From Victivallales bacterium (GTDB lineage Bacteria > Verrucomicrobiota > Lentisphaeria > Oligosphaerales > Oligosphaeraceae), in assembly GCA_017963875.1 (NCBI GenBank), contig JAGCTA010000172.1, forward strand, positions 1 to 6,517: a stretch of 6,517 bases of DNA, written 5' to 3'. The translations under genes and the position numbers were made by a program. Under the pieces are notes generated by a model. It did not search any database and was not told the DNA's origin. It was given only the letters and a program-made list of their open reading frames with translations. Numbering within the stretch: the stretch's first letter is position 1; each line of letters begins with the position of its first letter. Of the stretch, positions 1-5,981 are shown piece after piece.

Positions 1-846
1 ATAGCCTGGATTATCATCGACCAACTTATCAAAGTTCTTGATGAATTCAGCGGTCATTTCTTTGTTCGTATAGCAAAGTTGTGTCAGCATTGAACCGTTT
101 TTGGATGGTTGGAGACGCACGCCATTGAGCATCGCATAAAAGTCTGGATGATCCTTATAATACTTTGATTCAGGCATATACAGACGAATGGAATTGTGCG
201 CGGCTGCGCACATGAACATATCATCGAACCATTCTGTGCGCAGACGCTTTCTAGGGACATCCATGTGTGACGTCCACGCAGATTGCTGCCTGACGAGCCA
301 CAGGTCATGCTCCTCGCGGAATGGCTCGCACTGCCAGCCCCGCATGATGAACTTCGGTATGTCGAGATAGTCAGTTTCCTTGAAGACAATCGTCGGATTC
401 GGCGTTGCAATCGTCCCGAACTCTTTGTTCGGGCGTGCCCAGATGATATCCGTATTCTTTTGCAGAAGCCTGTACACGCCATTGAGAATGCCCTTGCCAC
501 GCGTCGCGATGATGAAGAGATGATTGCCTTTCAGACGAACAGAATAACCGTCCTTTGTCCCGATAGCCTTCAAATCCTCTATAGCAAAATCAAAATCAGG
601 GTTGACTGCCAGCACAATGGCAGCCTTGTCTGCATCAGGTGTCCCCTCGCGAATCTCAAGTTTCGCTCCAGAAATATACTCAATCCATGTTGCAAGTTCT
701 TTGGCTCCATTCATCACCGTTGGATGAACCGCCTTCAGGACGACAATTTCAACCAAGGGCTTATGATTCTCCGTCACTTTGAAATCTGCAGCATTTAAAA
801 CGACAGTCAGAAGGCATAGCATCATCAGGAACAGTTTTTTCATCAT
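1..846 (-). CDS. Secreted DUF4838 / alpha-glucuronidase N-terminal-like protein (3' end beyond window)
   Basis: The frame is open for 282 codons and leaves the window at base 1, so the carboxy-terminal part is missing. It starts MMKKLFLMMLCLLTVVLNAADF, a short basic start plus hydrophobic stretch that reads as a signal peptide, with likely cleavage near residue 19-20 (LNA/AD); export to the periplasm or beyond is inferred. Residues about 40-150 resemble the N-terminal beta-rich domain found before GH67 alpha-glucuronidases and DUF4838 proteins. Diagnostic stretches are NGAKELATWIEYISGAKLEI, the ATRGKGILNGVYRLLQ segment, and a Trp-Ala-Arg-Pro-Asn turn (IIWARPNKEFGTI). The following part (YLDIPKFIMRGW onward) enters the DUF4838 region. 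Such proteins are large, typically over 500 residues, so at least half is probably missing. A ribosome site (GGGAGA) sits about 5 bases before the first ATG, and the gap to the preceding gene is 15 bases, so it is probably the last visible gene of the operon. Whether it is catalytic or only carbohydrate-binding cannot be decided here. Confidence 0.82.
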   Translation of the reverse strand, partial: MMKKLFLMMLCLLTVVLNAADFKVTENHKPLVEIVVLKAVHPTVMNGAKELATWIEYISGAKLEIREGTPDADKAAIVLAVNPDFDFAIEDLKAIGTKDGYSVRLKGNHLFIIATRGKGILNGVYRLLQKNTDIIWARPNKEFGTIATPNPTIVFKETDYLDIPKFIMRGWQCEPFREEHDLWLVRQQSAWTSHMDVPRKRLRTEWFDDMFMCAAAHNSIRLYMPESKYYKDHPDFYAMLNGVRLQPSKNGSMLTQLCYTNKEMTAEFIKNFDKLVDDNPGY

Positions 847-861
847 CGCTTCTCCCTTATT

Positions 862-1353
862 TTATTCAAAATTAACAAGAATCTGGTCTTTTGGGCGAGT
901 TTTCAAAAGTTCAGTCTGTTTTTTCCTTGCCAGTTCGATATCATCATACATCCATTCGCAGCACTGTGGGTTGTCAAGTCCCATAAGGTCATAGACTTGA
1001 TAAAGCCCTGCCTTGCGATACAGCGGTGCCGTCCATCCTGGGCAGTGCAAACAGTATTTCGGGCTGGCACCAGCATCATTGTCCAATGCCTTGGAAAGAC
1101 TGGGGCATTTATCCATTTGAAGAACAATTTCATGTTCATTCAGAATTGTGGCACCTTCACAGTTCTCTTCCTTGTATATCTTCTGATAATAGTCATAGAC
1201 ACCTTTCAGACCGTTTCTTCTGAAATTATCCAGGCAATGGAACTCCTGCAGTTTGCTAATGCGTTCGTAGAATTTCTCCAAACCGCCTTTTTCTCCATCC
1301 AAAAATTTGAAAACCTCATTGTAAAAGCGTACAAAATGGTCGCTTGGAATCAT
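862..1353 (-). CDS. Cys-rich hypothetical protein, 163 aa, diverged relative of its upstream neighbour
   Basis: I do not recognise a named family with confidence. The protein is soluble, with no signal peptide or membrane segment, and an amino-terminal half that looks helical (residues about 5-60). The second half holds C83-P84, C101-L102, C104 and the pair C131-C132. Its core aligns with the gene just upstream: the strand EIVLQMDKCP here matches EIRFEVMECP there, the first two shared Cys are exactly 18 residues apart in both, each second Cys is preceded by Ser-Pro-x-x and followed by Leu, and a third Cys lies 28-30 residues later. This suggests tandem duplication and divergence. A strong ribosome site (GGAGGG) lies about 9 bases before the ATG. 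The start is 4 bases after the upstream stop and the stop is 15 bases before the DUF4838 gene. The Cys set could bind a metal or be redox active, but that is inference. Confidence 0.8.
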   Translation of the reverse strand: MIPSDHFVRFYNEVFKFLDGEKGGLEKFYERISKLQEFHCLDNFRRNGLKGVYDYYQKIYKEENCEGATILNEHEIVLQMDKCPSLSKALDNDAGASPKYCLHCPGWTAPLYRKAGLYQVYDLMGLDNPQCCEWMYDDIELARKKQTELLKTRPKDQILVNFE

Positions 1354-1357
1354 GATG

Positions 1358-1810
1358 TCAGCCCTCCGTCCCTTTTAACCGCCTGAAAATCTGTACACAA
1401 TGGTCTGGGCCGATATGCTCCACAGAACTTTCCCATGGCGTGCCCTCGCACATTCCTGCATTGACTTCGCTCGTCTGAAGACAGTTGTTCGGCGACAGGG
1501 GCAGTCCAAGAGTCTTCAAATGCTTATGGGCAGGACACTCCATGACCTCGAAGCGGATTTCATCCGCCGTTACCGTCAGCGAATATGGTGCGCCTTCGCG
1601 ATACATGAACCAGTTCAGATGCTCTATTAATTCAGATGCATCACCTTTGGCCAACTTGTCATGAATCGACTTATAAACCTCGCGCCCTGTCCTACGAAGA
1701 ATCTCCTTTGCCGCATCCATTCCATAATTCTCGACGATAAAATCAATCGTCATGTTCGTCGAACCATGGAAATCACGGTGCAACTCGTTGTTTTCCTGAT
1801 ATCTAAGCAT
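1358..1810 (-). CDS. Small Cys-containing protein, 150 aa, possibly L-2-amino-thiazoline-4-carboxylate hydrolase-like
   Basis: A soluble protein with helices at residues about 18-70, then a short strand-rich part carrying C92-P93, C110, C121 and C138. The layout of a helical N-terminal half, a strand ending in Glu-Cys, a mid-domain Cys, an acidic residue soon after it and a late Gly-x-x-x-Cys before a basic aromatic end (GPDHCVQIFRR) recalls the ATC_hydrolase-like family, in which a helical bundle precedes a conserved Cys-containing domain. I judge this from remembered family patterns, so the name is tentative. The start at 1810 is 3 bases after the stop of the DapA-like gene. A GGAAGAG stretch lies about 12 bases before it and a closer GGA about 7 bases before, so translation may depend partly on coupling. 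The next gene begins 4 bases after its stop and encodes a related protein. No membrane segment or signal peptide is present, so it probably works in the cytoplasm. Confidence 0.8.
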   Translation of the reverse strand: MLRYQENNELHRDFHGSTNMTIDFIVENYGMDAAKEILRRTGREVYKSIHDKLAKGDASELIEHLNWFMYREGAPYSLTVTADEIRFEVMECPAHKHLKTLGLPLSPNNCLQTSEVNAGMCEGTPWESSVEHIGPDHCVQIFRRLKGTEG

Positions 1811-1813
1811 ATT

Positions 1814-2716
1814 TCAGTCCAACTCTTCCTTATATTGTTCCAGACATTTTTCAACACGTGTCTTCGCCTCGTCAGTCAACGAATCCATTTCCTGTGCGAT
1901 TGTGTACGGCGTGCTGATAAGACCCATCTTCACCAAAGCATATTTCTGACCGTTCCAGACATTCGCCAAATCAATGCCGTAAACACCGTGGAATATGCCG
2001 ATGAAGACGTTTTCCAAACGAATCGCCTCTGCAAAATTGCCGTCATCCACGGCACGCGCGATCCCGACCATGATTTTCGCCGCAAGTGCTCCCATGCCTG
2101 AAATCATACCATCGCAGCCCACCATCAGAGCCTCGTCAACGGCCCATTCCTGCCCTTCGAAAAGAAGCGTCTTGAATCCACGTTCGCGCTTCAACCACAA
2201 AAGTTCGCGACGCAGCCACATGTTCGACGACGAGTTTTTGATGCCCTTGAGATTCGGATGAGCCATAATGGTAGCGAATTGCCCCAGACTGAAGGTAATC
2301 CCATTGTTCGGCGGGCAATAATAGAAATACACAGGGCGGTCAGCAGCGTCCAGAACCTTCAGAACCGATTTAACTGGATCAAGTGAACTGGTCTTGGCTG
2401 GCAGCATGAATACATAACTGTCAAAGGAATACTTGGAATAACGCTTCATTAGGTTCAGCGACAGCGGCAGACTCGTGGCATTGATACCTGCAAGGATCTC
2501 CAGACGGTCGCCAGCGATTTCCGTCGCTGTCTTGATGTAGTCTTCCTTGAAATCATCGCTGAAACTTCCCCATTCCCCCATGGAGCCAAGCAGGAAAACG
2601 CCATCAAGGCCATGGCGGATATTGCGTTCGAGGATATTCTTCAGCCCCTGCCTGTCAAGCGTACCATCTTCATACAGCGGCGTGATGCTTGCCGAATACG
2701 TCTTTTTACGAATCAT
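1814..2716 (-). CDS. DapA / N-acetylneuraminate lyase superfamily aldolase
   Basis: A 300-residue class I (Schiff-base) aldolase with a TIM-barrel fold, the usual family length. The Schiff-base lysine is K160 in GIKNSS. The catalytic tyrosine is Y132 in YYCPPNNG, 28 residues before the lysine, as in E. coli DapA (Y133 and K161). The phosphate/carboxylate-loop equivalent of GTTGE is G44-S-M-G-E48. The arginine that binds the substrate carboxylate in true dihydrodipicolinate synthase (R138 in E. coli) aligns with N137 here, and the second Thr of GTTGE is Met. These changes argue against lysine biosynthesis and for another 2-oxo acid, such as a sialic acid or sugar-acid derivative; the actual substrate is unknown. 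Genes for two small Cys proteins and a GH67N/DUF4838 protein follow in the same direction, which fits sugar-acid catabolism. The start is supported by AAGGATG about 7 bases upstream. The protein is probably a cytoplasmic tetramer like its relatives. Confidence 0.93.
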   Translation of the reverse strand: MIRKKTYSASITPLYEDGTLDRQGLKNILERNIRHGLDGVFLLGSMGEWGSFSDDFKEDYIKTATEIAGDRLEILAGINATSLPLSLNLMKRYSKYSFDSYVFMLPAKTSSLDPVKSVLKVLDAADRPVYFYYCPPNNGITFSLGQFATIMAHPNLKGIKNSSSNMWLRRELLWLKRERGFKTLLFEGQEWAVDEALMVGCDGMISGMGALAAKIMVGIARAVDDGNFAEAIRLENVFIGIFHGVYGIDLANVWNGQKYALVKMGLISTPYTIAQEMDSLTDEAKTRVEKCLEQYKEELD

Positions 2717-2776
2717 CTCTTTTCATCCTTCTTTCGATTAATTGTTTTTATGATATTTGACAATCAACTAGTACTT
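2717..2776 (-). other. Short AT-rich gap between pseudopilin-like gene and aldolase gene
   Basis: This 60-base gap is the longest inside the minus-strand unit. It contains the aldolase ribosome site (AAGGATG) and AT-rich sequence. A TTGTCA on the minus strand has no good -10 partner 16-18 bases downstream, and the only pairing I see (ATTGT with ACAAT around a 14-base loop) is too weak to be a terminator. An internal promoter is possible but not shown, so I treat the unit as one transcript with moderate trust. Confidence 0.4.
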
Positions 2777-3409
2777 TTATGGGTCATTGTGTGTCATTCT
2801 CTGGCATTTTTCCCATGCCTCCAGCCAACGCATGACTGTGTATTCCGCGTGTCCGTCGCAATAGGCGATGACAGAACCGTTATTGTGCCTGGTGGTCAAT
2901 TTGTCATTGATATAATAGCCATCATTGGTCGTCTTTTTCCCTGGCTTGCCCGATGTCGCCTCTTCCAAAATCATCGGGCATTCGGTCGCACTGATGACAC
3001 TGTCAAGTTTTTCCGCATTCAGAAAGCAGTTTACAGCGTATGAATTGGTTGAACCACTCATGTCAAGCGGGCACAGATAGACTTTCGGCGATTTGACATA
3101 ATGGCTGATGACACCGCGCGACGGATCGAAATTTCCATTGTCTGGAACGGGATATCCATCATAGTAAATCCAATTCTCAACCTTGTCAATGCCATTCTCG
3201 CCTCCAAGGATGGGAGGGATTGTGCTCTTGTTGTCCATGCAGTACATTGAAAAACCTAGATAGAGATTCTTTTCATTGTTGATGCATTCGGTCTGTCTTG
3301 CAGTCATTCTTGCCCTTGAAAGCGCTGGCAAGAGGAGCGCTGCAAGCAACGCGATAATGCCAATGACAACAAGCAACTCAATGAGCGTGAACCGTTTGTT
3401 GTCCATCAT
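2777..3409 (-). CDS. Prepilin-type N-terminal / H-X9-DG domain protein (pseudopilin-like)
   Basis: 210 residues. Residues 5-34 hold the type IV pilin/type II secretion pseudopilin signature [11 protein letters not shown] with Glu11 (E5 of the mature form) and one hydrophobic helix ending [10 protein letters not shown]. The body has the usual family marks: C42-x-N-N with KNL, a Tyr-x-x-Asp-Asn segment (YCMDN, 56-60), YLCPLD near 111-116 and SYAVN near 123-127. Near the end, H175 is followed by nine residues and then D185-G186, which is the H-X9-DG motif named for these proteins. The residue before the expected cleavage site is Arg6 instead of the usual Gly, a variant I recall as common in Lentisphaerota; processing by prepilin peptidase is therefore uncertain. 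The protein would sit in the inner membrane by its N-terminal helix with the globular part outside. AAGGGA lies about 8 bases before the first of two adjacent ATG codons (3409 or 3406). It is the first gene of the minus-strand unit, 60 bases before the aldolase. Confidence 0.93.
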   Translation of the reverse strand: MMDNKRFTLIELLVVIGIIALLAALLLPALSRARMTARQTECINNEKNLYLGFSMYCMDNKSTIPPILGGENGIDKVENWIYYDGYPVPDNGNFDPSRGVISHYVKSPKVYLCPLDMSGSTNSYAVNCFLNAEKLDSVISATECPMILEEATSGKPGKKTTNDGYYINDKLTTRHNNGSVIAYCDGHAEYTVMRWLEAWEKCQRMTHNDP

Positions 3410-3459
3410 GTATTGTATCCCTTATGCCATACATGTTTACCAGTTGCAATATTATGATA

Positions 3460-3487
3460 AATATAATCCGAATCGCTTTCTATGCAA
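3460..3487 (-). promoter_or_regulatory. Putative sigma70-like promoter for the minus-strand operon
   Basis: On the minus strand, TTGCAT (3482-3487) is followed after 16 bases by TATATT (3460-3465). This places the expected transcription start about 40-45 bases before the first ATG at 3409. Both boxes match the sigma70 consensus at four or five of six positions. The region is AT-rich, so chance matches are likely; the placement in the only long intergenic gap supports the call. Confidence 0.38.
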
Positions 3488-3517
3488 TTGAAAAACACAT
3501 CCAAGATATGATATTAT
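3488..3517 (+). promoter_or_regulatory. Putative sigma70-like promoter for purB-ubiA-phosphatase unit
   Basis: TTGAAA (3488-3493) is followed after 18 bases by TATTAT (3512-3517), which places the start of the purB message roughly 45-50 bases before its ATG. Its -35 box directly abuts the -35 box of the opposite promoter at 3487/3488. Other TATA-like hexamers lie nearby (TATGAT at 3507, TATATT at 3515, TATAGT at 3524), so the exact -10 is uncertain. Confidence 0.4.
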
Positions 3518-3572
3518 ATTATGTATAGTAAAACATATCCACATAGTAACTCTCAAGCCACAGGCAACTACA

Positions 3573-5003
3573 ATGTCAAACCAGAACTACGAAAGCCCGT
3601 TTTCATCACGTTATGCATCTGCGGAAATGCAGTATGTCTTCTCCCCAGAGAAAAAATTCGTCACATGGCGCAAACTATGGATCGCTCTTGCGCAGGCCGA
3701 ACGAGAACTGGGCCTGAACATCACACAAGAGCAGATTGATGAACTGATCGCAAATCGAGACAACATCAATTTCGAAGTCGCCGAAAAACGCGAAAAGGAA
3801 GTCCGTCACGATGTCATGGCGCATGTCTATGCCTATGGGGAACTTTGCCCAACCGCCAAGCCGATCATCCACCTTGGCGCGACTTCATGCTATGTTTGCG
3901 ACAACGCGGATATCATCATCATGCGAGAGGCTCTTGAACTCGTCCTCGCAAAAGTCGCCAATGTCGTGCGTAGTCTCGCCACTTTCGCAACTGCCTACAA
4001 GGATCTCCCGACGCTCGCCTTCACGCATTTCCAGCCCGCACAACCCACAACCGTCGGCAAACGCGCCTGCCTCTGGATTCAAGACCTCCTTTTCGATATC
4101 CAGGAACTCCAATTTGTCATCGACGGTCTTCGTCTCCTCGGTTCCAAAGGGACAACAGGCACACAGGCATCCTTCCTCGAACTCTTCGACGGCGATCATG
4201 ACAAATGCCGCAAAATCGACCAACTGATTGCCGACAAGATGGGCTTTCCAGGCTGCTACGCCGTTTCAGGCCAGACCTACTCCCGCAAAGTCGATGCGCG
4301 CGTCTTGAACGCACTGTCCGCCATCGCTCAGTCCGCATGCAAATTCTCAAACGATATCCGCCTCCTGCAACACCTAAAAGAAGTGGAAGAGCCTTTTGAG
4401 AAGAAACAAATCGGTTCATCGGCCATGGCATACAAGCGCAATCCGATGCGTTCCGAACGCATCGCGTCTCTCTCGCGTTTCGTCATCACGAACTCCCTCA
4501 ACCCTGCTTTCAATGCCGCCACGCAATGGTTCGAGCGGACGCTTGATGACTCTGCAAACCGCCGCATCTCCGTCGCCGAGGCATTCCTCGCCATCGACGG
4601 CATCCTCGACATCTACGCGAATGTCGCAGGCGGCCTCGTCGTCTATCCAAAAGTCATTGAAAAACGCCTCCGCTCCGAACTGCCGTTCATGGCGACGGAG
4701 AATATCCTCATGGAAGCAGTGAAGGCTGGCGGAGACCGCCAGGAACTCCATGAACGCATCCGCGAAAACTCGCAGAAGGCCGCGCAAGTCGTCAAGGCAG
4801 AAGGTGGCGACAATGACCTGATCGCTCGTCTGAAAGCCGACCCAGCCTTCGCCGCCGTCGCTGACACCATTGACCAGAAACTCGACCCGAAGAACTTCGT
4901 TGGCCGTGCGCCGCAGCAAGTCGCAGAATTTCTTGCAGAGGAAGTCGAGCCCGCATTGGCCGCCATCAAAGTCACGGCGAAAAACGCCGAACTCCATGTC
5001 TGA
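3573..5003 (+). CDS. purB: Adenylosuccinate lyase
   Basis: 476 residues. The enzyme cleaves adenylosuccinate to AMP and fumarate and also cleaves SAICAR to AICAR in de novo purine synthesis; it acts in the cytoplasm as a homotetramer. Fumarase/aspartase superfamily motifs are in order: SPFSSRYAS near the start, R78-H79-D-V-M-A-H84, [12 protein letters not shown] at 100-111, the general acid/base region T151-H152-[15 protein letters not shown] at 192-201, and the signature loop [16 protein letters not shown] beginning at 281 with the catalytic serine (S282 or S283). The ADSL_C-type end follows. The sequence and length resemble the eukaryotic-type long form (human ADSL is 484 residues) more than the roughly 430-residue Bacillus form. 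The loop has Ala in place of the usual Pro (SSAMAYK versus SSAMPYK), a variant I recall from yeast Ade13, so activity is expected. The ribosome site is poor (AGGC about 8 bases before the ATG). It heads a plus-strand unit and is followed 21 bases later by a UbiA-family gene. Confidence 0.97.
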   Translation: MSNQNYESPFSSRYASAEMQYVFSPEKKFVTWRKLWIALAQAERELGLNITQEQIDELIANRDNINFEVAEKREKEVRHDVMAHVYAYGELCPTAKPIIHLGATSCYVCDNADIIIMREALELVLAKVANVVRSLATFATAYKDLPTLAFTHFQPAQPTTVGKRACLWIQDLLFDIQELQFVIDGLRLLGSKGTTGTQASFLELFDGDHDKCRKIDQLIADKMGFPGCYAVSGQTYSRKVDARVLNALSAIAQSACKFSNDIRLLQHLKEVEEPFEKKQIGSSAMAYKRNPMRSERIASLSRFVITNSLNPAFNAATQWFERTLDDSANRRISVAEAFLAIDGILDIYANVAGGLVVYPKVIEKRLRSELPFMATENILMEAVKAGGDRQELHERIRENSQKAAQVVKAEGGDNDLIARLKADPAFAAVADTIDQKLDPKNFVGRAPQQVAEFLAEEVEPALAAIKVTAKNAELHV

Positions 5004-5024
5004 CAATCGAAGGCGCACTGACTG

Positions 5025-5981
5025 ATGGCACGACTCATATCAAACTGGTTCAGGCTCCTTCGAGTCCCGAATCTTTTCACGGCACCTGGCGACAGCCTGG
5101 CGGGGCTCTTTCTCGCCACGTTGCTGACCAATGCGCCCTGCCCCATGCCGCGTACAATCGGGCTGCTCGCCGCGTCATCTTTTTTCGCCTACGCCTTCGG
5201 CATTCTCACCAACGACCTCTGCGACCTCAAGGAAGACCAACGAATCAGGCCTGAACGCCCATTGCCGTCTTGCAGCGTCTCAGTCAAGGCGGCAATCATC
5301 GCGGCCGTTCTGACGGCATCGGCCAGCATGGCATGCATTGCGTTCATTCTTCCAAGAGCCATGCTCTTCTGCGGTTTGCTTCTAGTGCTGATTCTGCTGT
5401 ACAATGGTGGAGCAAAGCGACTGCGGCTCATAGGCTCATTGTCCATGGGACTATGCCGAGGCGCAAATGTCCTCCTCGGCATTGCGTGCTGCCATGCCTA
5501 TGGATCCCGCCCATTGGCCCCATCCGATTTGTACGTCATCCTGCCGACGCTCCTGCCTGCCGTATCAGTCACGCTCATCATCGCAGTCGTCACATGGATT
5601 GCGGACGGCGAGAACCGCGTCCAGCGCCTTGGTATCTTCTCATCGTTTTTTCCTGCGTTTGCAGTGCTTGCGGGTTGGCTTGCCGTCCTGCCGTATATCC
5701 CCTGGCCAGGTGTTCTCGCCAACGGCTCCTTCTGCTTCTCCTTCTTGTTCATCGCCTACGCCACAGGAAGTTATTTCATGACAGGACTCGGGCTTTATGG
5801 CCACAATGCGCCACCTGAACTCACGCGCCCTGCCATTGGCTCCTTCATACGCACGCTCATCCCCTGGCAATTGTCGTGGATTCTGTTGAATGGCTCAATC
5901 ACAGCCTACGCCACCGCCGTGGCATTGCTCGTTGCCTGGTCCATTTCACGCGCACTCGCAAAACTCTTCCCCCAGACATGA
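5025..5981 (+). CDS. UbiA-superfamily prenyltransferase, EboC-like
   Basis: 318 residues with about eight or nine hydrophobic membrane segments. The first Asp-rich motif is clear: N63-D64-L-C-D67-L-K-E-D71, followed by RIRPERPLPS, the UbiA pattern that binds Mg2+ and prenyl diphosphate. YN at 126-127 with K131 and GLCRGANVLLG at 142-152 also fit the family. The start RLLRVPNLFTAPGDSLAG resembles the RPxNxxTAxxDxxAG opening of EboC-type proteins. The second Asp-rich motif of canonical enzymes (DxxDxxGD type) is not present; the matching place reads TWIADGENR near 190-198, with one Asp and one Glu. That fits an atypical branch and leaves the aromatic or lipid acceptor unknown. GAAGG lies 11 bases before the ATG at 5025. 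The gene lies 21 bases after purB and overlaps the next gene by 4 bases, so it is probably co-transcribed with both. Quinone-type prenylation is an alternative role. Confidence 0.9.
   Translation: MARLISNWFRLLRVPNLFTAPGDSLAGLFLATLLTNAPCPMPRTIGLLAASSFFAYAFGILTNDLCDLKEDQRIRPERPLPSCSVSVKAAIIAAVLTASASMACIAFILPRAMLFCGLLLVLILLYNGGAKRLRLIGSLSMGLCRGANVLLGIACCHAYGSRPLAPSDLYVILPTLLPAVSVTLIIAVVTWIADGENRVQRLGIFSSFFPAFAVLAGWLAVLPYIPWPGVLANGSFCFSFLFIAYATGSYFMTGLGLYGHNAPPELTRPAIGSFIRTLIPWQLSWILLNGSITAYATAVALLVAWSISRALAKLFPQT

Noticed and set aside
283..798. 171-residue open frame on the plus strand
   Set aside because: It is antisense to the DUF4838-type gene, whose frame is continuous with a signal peptide and family motifs; the plus-strand product resembles nothing known to me.
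997..1386. 129-residue plus-strand frame with a hydrophobic stretch
   Set aside because: It is antisense to the 163-residue Cys protein gene, which has a strong ribosome site and operon spacing; the hydrophobic run mirrors the opposite strand.
1661..2101. 146-residue plus-strand frame
   Set aside because: It spans the junction of two well-supported minus-strand genes and has no supporting motif.
2730..2776. Possible hairpin or terminator between the pseudopilin-like gene and the aldolase gene
   Set aside because: The only stem is about five A/T-rich pairs with a long loop and no following T-run in the right place.
3444..3491. Repeated GCAAT elements (TTGCAAT and ATGCAATTG) as regulator sites
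   Set aside because: Five shared bases in an AT-rich region are easily due to chance; no third copy or symmetric arrangement was seen.
4416..5018. 200-residue open frame on the minus strand across the end of purB
   Set aside because: It lies wholly antisense to a clearly conserved enzyme gene, has no recognisable motif, and arises from the codon bias of purB.
5270..5818. 182-residue plus-strand frame within the UbiA gene
   Set aside because: It is a shifted-frame shadow rich in Arg, His and Cys, while the main frame has clear membrane segments and family motifs.
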